From contig CAJNOP010000015.1 in the NCBI GenBank assembly GCA_905250075.1, forward strand, positions 989,149 to 1,053,148: a stretch of DNA of 64,000 bases, read 5' to 3'. Below are positions 21,869 through 33,900 of the stretch, piece after piece. The DNA is from Rotaria sp. Silwood1. Taxonomy: Eukaryota > Rotifera > Eurotatoria > Philodinida > Philodinidae. The notes under the pieces were generated by a model. The model ran no database searches, had not been told where the DNA came from, and saw nothing but the letters and a program-made list of their open reading frames with translations. How positions within the stretch are numbered: position 1 is the first letter of the stretch; each line of letters opens with the position of its first letter. The translations under genes and the position numbers were made by a program.

Positions 21869-23764
21869 CAGAGATGCACGGGGCATCGATTTTTCAAGCC
21901 CCGCGGGGCCCGCCCCGTGAAATTCACAAACCCGTCCCGCCCGAACCCCGTGTATAAGTTTTATGAAAATCCCCGCCCCGCCTGTGCCCCGAAAAATCCA
22001 TACCCGCTCCGCCCGTACCCCGCACAGGCAGCTTCTTGGACCGGCCCGCCCGACTCGTCATTTTTGCGACGGGCCCCGCCCCGCCCCCGTGTAACCCGAA
22101 GAAATTTTTTATTTACTAAATACTTTTTAATCATACATTCCTTTTATAAACAGATATCTCATCACCATTCTAGCTAAGAGGCTGTTGGATATTTTTTTAA
22201 AAACTTTCATCCTCAACAACGCTGGTAGGACAGATACTTTGAAATATCAATACCCTTTCCCTTCGCAAACTTATATACTTGACTCAGGCTAAATTCGATT
22301 GTCGCAAAATTAACCATACATAGATGAGATCCTTCATGCTTAAACTTGCACAAAGTATTAAATAAAAATGTTTCGAAGTTGAGAAGAAAATAAAATTTTA
22401 CTATTGGAACTTTAGACACATTCGAATTACTTCATTTCCGGTGCTGTTCATATAATCTTAAATTGAGCTATAAAATTTTATAACGAAGTCAGGCTAAACT
22501 TGCATGAATTACTGGAGAAATCGCTGCTCCATTGTACTGTATACTAATGGAAAAGATAGATATAGCTAAAGGATTAAAATTAACTGGACCAAGGCAAATA
22601 ATTGAAAACGTATCCGAAACATTTGTTAAACACTCATGAAATTTGCAGTTAATTTGAAAATTAAAATGATAAAAGATACTCTATCAAACTATTTCAAAAC
22701 AAAATATATTTATTTGTCCAATATGTTATAATTACTCGAAGAAAACATGTTGAAATTTGGCAAAAAATTTTTTGCCTGCTTCACGAAACTTACTCATTTT
22801 TTGACCGACACGTAAGACAGATCAAAGAAAAACTACCATTGGATGAAGTAATCAAAGCTCTATCTGATCATATAATAATAAAAAAGTTCCTGATGTTTTG
22901 TAGAAATACAATAACCTGAAGAAAATTGGTGAAAATTAGTGAATTATCTTGTATAGTTTCCCTGTATTTTGAAAAGTTTTCGTTTCGCGAATTACTTCGT
23001 TTCTTTAACGTTTCGATTTGCTGGCTTCTTTTCTTCAGTTCAGTTTTGAATTTGCAATAGAACTTCATTAATTATTGAGTGACTTCAACAATGAAAGATA
23101 ATAAATGATATAGTTTTGTGCCTATTACTTCGGAATCGCGAGTTCCTATTCGAATGAATTGTACTCTTTCGAGTCAATCACTTTAATTCTGTTTCAAGAA
23201 GCTATCGTCTTCAGCGTTATGTTCTACTAAAACAATAAAAAATGTTTATTCATTCTACAATGATTTCATCGTTAAGAAATCTGAATTTTGATAAGAAAAA
23301 GAAGTTTTTACTGCGCAGTGTTTCTTAATAAATATAAAATAAGTTTTAGTCCAGTTATTCACTTAGTATAAATTAGTAGTGGAAACTGTGCATGACGGAG
23401 GAGAAAGAAAGAAAGACACAAATAACAGACAAGCTTGCACCTAATAGAATCAAATCAATAAACCAATTGATATGTACTTTGTACTATGCATATCTGTAGT
23501 AATAACATCTCTTCATAAACTTTGACGGTTCTTTATCACACCCGAAAAAAAATGTTTACCCGCCCGAACCCGTGTGTTTCATACCCGCCCCGCCCGAGAC
23601 CCGTATCATTTTAAAAATTTGCTCCCCGCCCCGCCCGCCCGTGGGCTGGCAAATACCCGCGCCCCGTTAACCCCGTATTTAATTAAAATTTGCTTCCCCG
23701 CCCGCCCGTCGCCACGTGGCCCCGCGGGGCCCGCGGGGTGAACCCCGTGGACCGTGCATCTCTG
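21869..23764. mobile_element. Non-autonomous hAT-superfamily DNA transposon, 1896 bp
   Basis: The terminal inverted repeats CAGAGATGCACGG (21869-21881) and CCGTGCATCTCTG (23752-23764) are perfect over 13 bp. They are flanked by an exact 8-bp duplication. A CAG..CTG terminus and 8-bp duplication are diagnostic of hAT. Both ends carry about 220 bp of C/G-rich subterminal repeats (CCCGCCCCG and CCCCGCGGGG words at 21877-22100 and 23535-23760), a strong contrast with the A+T-rich genome and the usual layout of hAT transposase binding sites. The 1.4-kb core has only short open frames and no recognisable transposase or zinc finger, so it must be mobilised in trans or be dead. It lies 332 bp upstream of the Hsp20 start codon, outside the heat-shock element. 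Confidence 0.92.
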
Positions 23765-23772
23765 TTTCCTAC
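23765..23772. other. Right 8-bp target-site duplication of the hAT element
   Basis: TTTCCTAC, identical to the left copy; the lack of divergence suggests a fairly recent insertion. Confidence 0.9.
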
Positions 23773-24155
23773 TGTGATTAGTAATATGTAACGAAGATGA
23801 TCGGACAATTCGTGTTGAACTCTTCGTTGAATATTCATTCTGATTTTTTTTCTAAATTATCCTGTTCCATGATAATGAACTGATCTCGAAACAAAAAATT
23901 CAGACTAGAATGATAATAGCTCCAACAAAGGGTTCCTCTCGAGTGTCGAAAGATATAATGCACTAAACAGTATATGAAATTCAGTGTCGATTGCAGCTAA
24001 ATTGGTGAATAATATTGTGCTGCCTATAATTAAAATGGTGTTATGCTAAATCACAAGTTTTATTTGCTCATATTTTAAAGTAAAAAGTATTCATTGTAAA
24101 TTTTTAGTTTGACACTTAAGAATTTGTTCGTTAAATGACAAGCATATTTCTGTTC

Positions 24156-25364
24156 TTAATTCGTCTTAGCTTCTTGACATTGGGCTTTCATTGCATTTCT
24201 CAATTGACGTTCGTACTCGGCTTGTTCTAGAACTCGTTGATTTCTCTTTTCACGAAAACGTGTACGTGCAATTACCGATTCCCATGGTTTGAAACCGTAC
24301 AATTTTTCGCCTAATTCAGTTAATTGAAATGTTTCCGGTAAATCTTTCTTTATTAATGGAAAAGGACGCAGAGCTTCATCTGTTATTGGTGCCATATGTA
24401 AATATTGAATAATTCGCATATGATTTGAATTATTCGGATAGTTACCATGTGGCAATCGACTGTCCCATACAAGTAAACTACCTTTACGTATTGGCATTCG
24501 TTGAATATGTTGTCGTATAGGATCATCTTTCGGAATTTGAACTGTAGTCGGATCTCTACCTTGATTCGTATCGAGACATAATTGTTGATTTTGTTTTGTC
24601 CATGTAGTAATATAATTTTGAAAACCAGGTACTGCATGAAATCCACCGTCTTCTTCACGACAGTCCTCCAATGCTAATATTGCTTGCAATTTTCGTTTAC
24701 GCATACCATTATTTGTCAATTGATTTTGTGCACAAAGTGGATCTTTACTAAACTCGAAATGACCTTCAGCTACATGTTCAAATCCGTATGTTGTTGCTCG
24801 ACCAGTCAATGGATTCATGTCTAAATGAAGCCATTCTGATATTGTTTTCCAATTTTCTCTATCTTCAATTTGATCTCGAGATGGAAAATAAATATTCTTG
24901 GTTGGCCGCATAAGACCAGCTCGCGTAATATTAACTATTAATTCGTGTTCACCAAATAATATTTGAAAAACTTTATAAATATTTGGATTTTGTCGATTAT
25001 CACATGCTTGTGGATAGAGCCAACGATCATTACCGAGTATGCCCATTGTAGAAAAACTCGGCCATTTATAACTCCATGTCTCAGGTTGATCTCGTTGAAT
25101 ATCTGGATTGAACATTTCTTGTAAAAAGCGCCATACATCATTGACACTACGTTCACATTGTTCATCAGTTAAAACATTTGCAACAACAACAACTCCATGT
25201 TTTTCGAAAAATTTCAAAATTTCCTCTTCTTGATCAATATTTAACGCCACAATAAATCCATCAGCATCAATGGAAAGTGGTGCCGGTTGAAATGTTTCAT
25301 CGTCACCTGGTGACATATGAATTTCTTGAAGTTTAGGTAAAGGTGTACTGGTACCAATGCCCAT
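24156..25364 (-). CDS. PhyH-family Fe(II)/2-oxoglutarate dioxygenase, intronless
   Basis: A single uninterrupted frame of 402 residues, about the usual length for the phytanoyl-CoA dioxygenase family or slightly longer. The iron site is visible: H180 and D182 in WLHLDMNP, and H306 in DSRLPHGNYPNN. R317 (NHMRIIQYLH) is the expected 2-oxoglutarate anchor. FFEKHGVVVVANVLTDEQC is the typical N-terminal helix-strand of the family. RKGSLLVWDSRLPHG is the classic strand before the distal histidine. No signal or membrane segment is seen. The substrate cannot be told; many members hydroxylate small metabolites or lipids. Lack of introns is odd here, since every other multi-domain gene in the window is split into many exons. 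It could be a retrocopy or a horizontally acquired gene. TTTATT (AATAAA in reverse) lies at 24059-24064. Confidence 0.92.
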   Translation of the reverse strand: MGIGTSTPLPKLQEIHMSPGDDETFQPAPLSIDADGFIVALNIDQEEEILKFFEKHGVVVVANVLTDEQCERSVNDVWRFLQEMFNPDIQRDQPETWSYKWPSFSTMGILGNDRWLYPQACDNRQNPNIYKVFQILFGEHELIVNITRAGLMRPTKNIYFPSRDQIEDRENWKTISEWLHLDMNPLTGRATTYGFEHVAEGHFEFSKDPLCAQNQLTNNGMRKRKLQAILALEDCREEDGGFHAVPGFQNYITTWTKQNQQLCLDTNQGRDPTTVQIPKDDPIRQHIQRMPIRKGSLLVWDSRLPHGNYPNNSNHMRIIQYLHMAPITDEALRPFPLIKKDLPETFQLTELGEKLYGFKPWESVIARTRFREKRNQRVLEQAEYERQLRNAMKAQCQEAKTN

Positions 25365-27931
25365 GACAAGTAGAATAGTATCAAAAAAAAAATAAACGAA
25401 ACGTAACTACAATGAAATAGATAAGAATCCTAGTTAAGAAAGAAAAAGTTTCGCTATGTCAGCTCATGGGAGAATATGACTAATATATGCTACGTGTCTC
25501 CAGCATGATTCATTTTATTTGTGAGTCACATGGAAACACGAGCGAAAGAGAACAAGAAAAAAATGACTGGCAGAGCTGTCATTTAATTATTTTATTAATT
25601 CTTAATACGAAAGAAGATAGTATCGCTTAAACATGAATAAATAACATGAAGGATGCTCTGTGACACAGAAAGTCCTTTTTTTACGTTTTTTTGTCGTCGT
25701 ATATATCGATCCGATCGGATGATATCTCAACTGGATTACAAATGGATCGGTATGTTGGAGCATGCAACTAATACCCAAGTCTTGTGTTTGTGTGTGTCAC
25801 GAAGATTTAGGAACTCGCAAATGATACTCTCTGGTTGTCACTTGTAATGCGTTTGTTGTGCTCATATCTTGACTTTCTCTTCCTCTGATAGATTGACAGA
25901 GTGTGAAATCATATATAGCAAAAGCAGACATTTAGTTTTGTAATGAACTATCTCATCCAAGCGTAAGAAGAGGAAGAAAACAGAGTTGAGCGATGATTGA
26001 GAACAAATACAGGACATACAACGGTATTCGATACAGCTAGTAAAGGTTGGATGGGTGGGTATGATTTTGAGATTGCAATCTTTATACAGAGTCACACCCT
26101 TAGCCAAGTTATTAATATCGTCACTATTCCCTTTGGATTGTCTGGTAATAGTCAGAAGAAAGAAATTTGAAAGAGAAATAAATATTGTCAAAACGACACT
26201 GATTTTCTCTCTCTGAGTAAATTTAGTGTTTCATCATCTTCTCAGAGCTGAATCGAGATGCGGATACCAAAAATAACCAACAAGAAGCGTATTGACGCAA
26301 GAGTTTGAAACAGTAAAAAATACAAATCAAAAGAATAAAATCTGGAAAATCAAATATCTCGAGCAAGAACTCGTCTACTAGTGATTCCAATGCCATCCTT
26401 AATTTCCTTTTCACGTATATAATATATATGTTCTTTCTAATATATGACAATCAGCTTGTTATTGGATTGGTGCCACTTTGTTTTTTCATCAATGGTAGCC
26501 ATGAGCAAATGTGGAAATATTTTATCGATGAATTAATGTGAATGGTGCAGTGTTTGGACATGGAAATAAAGTTATAAAGCGAAACCGATGTCCGAGATAT
26601 TTTTGAAAGTGATACGCAATACGAATGTTGCACAAATAATCATATGAAAGAGAATCTCAAAAATCACGAGAAATAGATACGCATGATCTCGTCTCTTCAT
26701 CGTCAATTTAATTATCAAACAAAAGAAAATACTGACAGAGGAATTTCGATCAATAGTCCAATAAAATATTGTTGAACGAGACGTTCACGTCACTTTGGCG
26801 CAGTCAATTCTTTCGAATTCATTTCATGCTTCCTTATCCACATCGATCTTCTCTTCTTTCTTCCATATCCACACCACAAACCTACTAAAATAGCATTATT
26901 TTAATCAGATGTTTTCGATCTTCTTTTTACATATGTTATAATGAATGTAACAAATAAATTATTTCAGCGCTGCAGATTTTAAAGTGAAGCTAAACCTGTC
27001 TATGAGCTTGTTCGGTGTCGAGTTTATTGCTCTACAAAATCAGTAACTTTACTTTGCAAATCAAATAATTTTGTTTGCATGAAATTCAAAAAATTTAACG
27101 GTGCATAATAGTCCAACTGCGAAGAATAAAAAACGAAACAAAGTGATGACAAATTTTAATAACAATCTCACTGAAAATTTAACTATTTCACAATATTCTC
27201 TACAAAATTCGGTATCGTTTCATACGTCTGTCCAACTAATTAATCGTTCTACTTTTTGTTGTACGAGCACATGAGAGCGTCTTATCAATCAGATCTAACT
27301 TTGAAAAACTTGATTTTTAATAATGAATTCAAACAAATCGGGAAGTGTTAGTCTTAAGCATTTTTCGTGAGAAGGAGAAGCATAAAAACATTGAAAAGGT
27401 CGTAAGAGCATAGAGCAAAATTTTTTTATCTATCGATGTAAATCACAGTTGGACGATTGAGTAGTCCTTCATTATCTAAACTTAACAAGAACCTGTGAAT
27501 GCTTTTAGTTACCAAATACTAGTTAACAATATTAAAAGAATTATGATCTAATTGAATATTAATAAATACTAGAATTTTCAGTCTCTCTCTATAATTCTTC
27601 ATTGAATTCATCATATCGTTTTCTAATTTTTTCAAAGAGAAAGAAAAAGCTCTTTTTCTAATTACGATAAGCAAATCAAAGAAAATTGAATAGTAAAATA
27701 ATCTCTTTATATTTTTCCTGTCGTAAATTGCATTACGAATACAGTAAACACACAAGAAAAAAAAACAAAACGAACAACAATAAAAATAAAAACAACGAAG
27801 AGAAAAAGAAATTATTCAATTGAGGCATAATCTGAAAAGACACATTTATACCATCAAAATCAAGAAAAAAAATGAATAGATACAAAACATCATTTGTTTG
27901 ACAAAAATAAAATACAAATTGAAACATAAAA
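25365..27931. other. Intergenic, no supportable gene
   Basis: Several open frames of 60-109 codons occur but look like chance in A+T-rich DNA: no homology, no splice-compatible partners, biased F/I/L/S/C composition. It holds the promoter of the PhyH gene and the 3' flank of the RSK gene. Confidence 0.55.
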
Positions 27932-30900
27932 TTATTTTACTTTTTCAAGTTTTTGTTGATGAAGAGTTCTTTCAGTACGACGTTTGAATAAATTTGAATC
28001 ACCAATTGGACCAAGTGCTAATGTTTTATTTGAATTAGCATTAATGGCATTAAACGTAGCATCAAGATTATGCTACAAAAATAAAAACAAAATTTATTAA
28101 TTTGATTCTTTTTTAAATAAAACATAAGAATAACATACTCGGACACGATTATAATCTTGAATAGTAGCTAATTTTACATTAGGTAAACTATCAATATTAG
28201 AGAACCATGGATGTTTACAAAGTTCAAGTGCAGTTGGCCTCTTCTGTGGATCAACATCAAGCATGGCGCTTACTAGTGCCTAAAAATTATTTTGGAATAA
28301 TATTTTATCGTAGAATTTCTTATAAAGAATTACTTTAGCATTATATGTAACTCTGTCCCATGTTGGTCCAGTAAATTGTAATTTAAGAGAAGTACGAGCA
28401 AGAATAAGTTCATGAGAATCATTTCGATCAACTGCAAATGGTGTATTACCAGATAATAGAGTATATAAAAGAACTCCAAGACTCCCTAAATGAAAACAAT
28501 AATATTTCATTTTAAGAATTAAAATAAGAAAATCAACGAACAGATATCACAAGATTCATTGTATTTTTTCCTTGATAAAACTTCAGGTGCAGCATATTCT
28601 TTTGTGAAACATGGTGTCATTAATAAACCATTTTCGGCGCGTTGTTGTTTTGCAAAACCAAAATCAACAATACGTAATGAAGATGGTCGACGACTTTTAT
28701 CAAGATACATTATATTACGTGGTTGAAGGTCACGATGTACTAAAACACAATAAATATAAAATTTTCCTATTATAAAACTAAAATAATTTACCAATGGAAT
28801 TTCTATGTAATTGTTCGATTGTTTTAATAATCACATACATTATTTTTGCACTTTCACGTTCAGATAAAGATTTTTCTTGACAAATTTTATCAAATAATTC
28901 CCCACCACGCATTAATTCAGTTACTATATAAGCTGTAGGTGCATTATAGAAAGCATCTCTTATCTAAATACAACAAAAAGAACAATAAAATAATTGGAGT
29001 TTTATCATTATGCTTTTGCTCTTTAATAATTTTCTTACTCGAACAATATGTGTTAATTGTCTATAAAAAAATAATAATTCAATTTCATCTGATGGATCAT
29101 TCGTATGTACATCTTTTATTATTTTAACAGCATATTCAACATTTGTTTGTTTATGTATACAACGATAACAAGTTGAAGTTTTTCCTCGTCCTAATGCTTC
29201 TTTTAATTCATATTCATCTTTGAATGGTGTTGTTTTAACACCATTTATTGATCTTAAACGTCGTTCAACTTCATTGGCATAAGCTGGATCTTGTTGACGA
29301 GCATGTATTAAATCTGGTGCAATGTAACTAAAACCTTGGAATGTATTATAAGCATCTGCACTTGGTGGGATACCAGGTGAATCTTTATTAATAAAAAGAA
29401 AACTAAAGTTGAATAAATAAAAAGAAAATTTTATATTTACCTGTTGGTGTTTTACATGTAAATTCTTTATCAAAATAATATCCATAGTCATTATGAATTG
29501 GTGGTATAAATGGCGGTTCAATTTCTTTTTTATATAATTTATCCCAATCAATCGATGCAAAAAATGGATGTTTTTGTATATTACGAAAACCATCTGGTCC
29601 AGAACCTAATCGATTAGCTGGATTACGTTTAAATAACATTCGTAATAAACTTTGTGCTTCTGCTGATGGATATGTTGGCATAGCTAATTTAGCTTTTAAT
29701 ATCATATTCATCGTATCTTTACGAGTTGCACCATGAAATGGTAAATGTCCAGTAAGCATTTCAAATGCAAGTACACCAAATGACCACCAATCAGCAACAT
29801 GTGAATGTCCTTTACGTGAAACAATTTCTGGTGCCATATATTCAACAGTACCACAAAATGAAAATGTTTTTGAATCTTGTGTTGGTATAGATTCTTTTGA
29901 TAAACCGAAATCCGTCAAAGCAATATGACCATCAGAATCAAGAAGAATATTTTCAGGTTTTAAATCACGATATACAATACCCAATGAATGTAAATGATCA
30001 AGTGCAAGAGCTAATTCAGCTAAATAAAATTGAACATCTCGTTCAGTAAACATGACTAAAAGACAAAAAAGAAATTATTTATTATCAATAGATATTTATA
30101 TTAATAGATACCTTCTTTAGAGAGACGTGTAAAAAGATCACCACCACGTAAAAAATCGAGCACCAAATAAACTTTGCCTTGTGTTTGATAAGCATAATGA
30201 AGTTTAACAATAAATGGATGCGACATGTGTGCAAGTATATCTCGTTCCATTTTCGTTCGTTGACGATCACGAACTGTTTAAAAAAAAATAATAGATAAGT
30301 AAAACAAGAGTTTATTTTTCTTTTCTCATATGGTATCAACTAACCTTTGAGACTAGCTTTATTCAATACTTTCATTGCATACAATGTTCCTGTGTCGGGA
30401 CCCACGATTTTACGAACAAGAAAAACCTTTTATTTATAAAAAAAATATGATTTTATTTATTATAAAAAAAAAATAGATTTTTACTTTTCCAAATGAACCC
30501 GCACCAAGTGTTTGTAAGAGTTCAAATTGAGATGATTCGGCTCGATCGCATCCTTCTTTGGTAATATTTGTAATTTCAATTTCACGTTCATTACTATTTT
30601 GTTCGTCCTAAAATAATAAAATATTTATTGATATCTTTTTTTTGTTTATCATTGAAAAAATTTCTATTGTACATTTGTTATAAAAGACTGTGGACGACTA
30701 TTTTTTTCATCGTATGAAATCCATGCAAACGAAAGAAGCGTCTGTAACATGTTGAATAATTTTTTGATAGAAAACACATAATATATATGTCACGCATAAA
30801 CAAACCCTGTTATTCATAAGTCATTTGATCAAAATATTTGATAAAGAAAATGACGGCCGAATATGCCCGATTTTTCTCAATGCATACTTTGCTCTACACG

Positions 30901-33900
30901 TGTGCTCACTGTCATATCATATTCATAAACGAACAAAAACATGAAGTCGTCATTTTATCAATTTTCTACACTGAAGGGACGAAAAAAAAACAACATCGTC
31001 CCACCACTTCTTCCTTTCTCTCGTCTTAAACCCCACGTGTACTTTAGACTAATGTCTCCCCATCATCATCATGAAGGGTTTCATGCATGACGACGATAGT
31101 AATTAGACTCTAATCAGTGCTTTTTCACTTGTATCGATGCTGCTCACATGGAGCAACGCAATCAACATATTTCTCTATGATAGAAAAAATAATTTATCAA
31201 TATAAATTTGTGTCTTGACATTTATTTATCTCTGTTCTTGGGTCATGTCAAAAAAGAAAAAAAAAATCGAAATTTGGTTTATAATAGCATAGTTGCATAT
31301 TACTGAATAAGTAGCTTTCGTGGCTGTTGTTGTTATGAATTTGTATATGTTTTGTCCGCAAATATTTTTGCGTACATCAATACATATTTCCAAGGTAAAA
31401 TAATAGCACAACACAATAACAACAATAAAAACAATCATGAAAAAAAAAACAAGGACGACACCTTCGTTGCCACCTATTCGTACCAGAAACAATACATAAG
31501 AAAAACAAGTACGTTTGATTAATATAGAGAAAATAGATTCAATAAAATATTTTCTTTCTCGATCTATGACGAATAAATGCTGTTTTCAATAGATCCTATA
31601 TATAACATCTTTTGTTTACGTGGTTTTTCATATGATCTTCAGATATTTTTGGAATACTAAAAAGTACATTAGATCAAAAAAAACCAAAGTCATTGTACCC
31701 ACATCCTACGCAAGCTTTCTCTTTTTCTTTTAGTTTCAATAGACACAATCAATATATAAATGGTAATATAAAAAACAATTTGTATTCCATGAGTGCTATT
31801 GTATGTATGTAGAAATAAAAATATGCATGCTGTCGTGGGTTGCGTTGATGACGTCTTATGTAACAGCAGTGAATGCGCACACATGTAAGGAAAGGAAAAG
31901 ATTCATTGTCTTGCCTCAAAATCATATACCAATCACGATAGGATCCGTGATTTTAATTATGCATATATGTTAGCTTTCTGTTTATTTTTTGTTTGGATTA
32001 CAAAGCAGAAATTGAAACTGTTATGGGTCAACGAACAGGGAGCTTTTGTTTTTAATAAAAGTAATCATTCGTAGATAAGAAAAACAAATGAAAGAGAATA
32101 GGACATAACCTACAGGTTCTACTAATGTATTGAACTAGCGGATAGACGATGGAAAAAGACGCTACTACATAAATAATAATACTATATAGTTATTCACAAA
32201 TATGATGAGGGAATTGTTTTGCAATAAAAAAAAATTACTTACAAGTTTGACATCGTTAAGTATAATCTGTTGTGCATATGTAGCTGAAGAGTGTGTATCC
32301 GTGATACATACTGTGGGTGGTATTGCATGTAAATCGAACGAACTCATTGTATTTGTATTATTATCTTCACTAACTGTGTTAATCGATGCTCTTGTCAGCC
32401 GTGATAATAGTTTTTGAGTATGAAAATGATTAGTTTTAGTATTAGATTGTTTATTTTTATTTGCATTGATAATATATAATTGATGATCACTTTTACTTGT
32501 TTTGATTATGGGACATTTTTCTTTATTGAATATTATTGTTCTCAATTGTGGATAAGATGATGATTTACAAAATTGATCTAGTGATGAATGTTGAGGTTTT
32601 TTAAAGAAAAGGTGTAATGAAGATGAAAGTGCTTGATATCGACCATTTTTTTGACGTCGAAGTGTCATACAATGTAAACGTTTAAGTACATTCAAAAAAT
32701 TATTTGTATGAATGGATGATATTGTTCTTGATAAACCAATATTTGATGATGAAAATGATGACGATGACGATGAATGTCGTGAACATATATTTGAATCTGA
32801 GATATCAATTCCAGTGCCTGATTCACAAGAACTCAAATAAAACTTATGACGATCGGCGACATGAGGAAGCTCAAGAGAATCCATACAAACGTTATGTTGT
32901 AATATAATGTCTTTCATTAATATAGACTAAAAGGTACGGTTGTTTATATAGGCATGAAATCAAGAATGACTGATGAATATTATCTAAAGTACATGGTCAA
33001 CACATATATAGGATATATTACGAACGAGTGAAAAGGAAAAGATCAAAATATAGAAAGAAAAAAAAAAAGGAGAATGCGTGGGCAAATAAGTTTTTCAACA
33101 GAGAAAAAAGAGAGAGTAAGAAGAGAAAAAAAGTACTCCCTATTTCTTCACAACAAATGTTTGACGTCGACAAACGAACTATTAGTGTTGTCATTAAATG
33201 TAAGAACATTCAGCCACACAAAAAACGGCACTAAATATTGACGTCATCTTTCTTTTTCTTTTTAACTAATGAGACAGTTGTAGTATGGCAAAGGGGATAC
33301 ATTGTCAATGACTATAATCTTATGTAACATTGATTATTTAAGAGAATTATTTAAGCATTTATAGTTTGAACGAGAATTGCGTTCAAGTGCGTTTCTTTTC
33401 TGTCATTATGACATTCTTTGTTACTAATGCATAGTTACTAATATTTGTTCAAAATTATGTATTTTAACTTACAATAGAAACAATTTCAGGCAAATCATCA
33501 TCAGCTAAGATGTTATTATTGTTTGCTGTTGTCGTCGTAGTAATATTAGAAGAAAGATCATCTTTAATGAAATTATGTCCACGCTAATAAAAAAATTAAA
33601 AAAAAGAAAAAGAATAAACTACATAATGTTGTAGAAAAAAACAACAATATAAGATTTTATAGAGAACTTTAGAGTGCAATATATGTCATGAAGATAACTA
33701 AGATTTACTTAATTTTATGAATGTTATAATGACATGAACAGAAAACATTACCACAGCAAAAGCATGTAATTATATGTTGTCCTTCGATATGATTTTCAAC
33801 TTGAAAAAACATGTAATTAAATAAAACATCTCTATTATGAATAGAAAAATGGCGTAAACATTTTTAACCTTCTAATGAAAGATCATCAAAAATTTTACTT

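Noticed and set aside
21917..22177. Proline-rich 86-codon frame (plus)
   Set aside because: It is a translation of the C-rich subterminal repeats of the hAT element, not a gene.
22213..23068. Two minus-strand frames of 66-68 codons inside the hAT element
   Set aside because: Neither shows BED-finger, DDE or dimerisation motifs of hAT transposases; too short to support.
25862..26191. 109-codon minus frame with hydrophobic start and several cysteines
   Set aside because: It looked like a secreted Cys-rich peptide, but its composition matches neighbouring chance frames. A few frames of this length are expected by chance in 64 kb at this A+T content.
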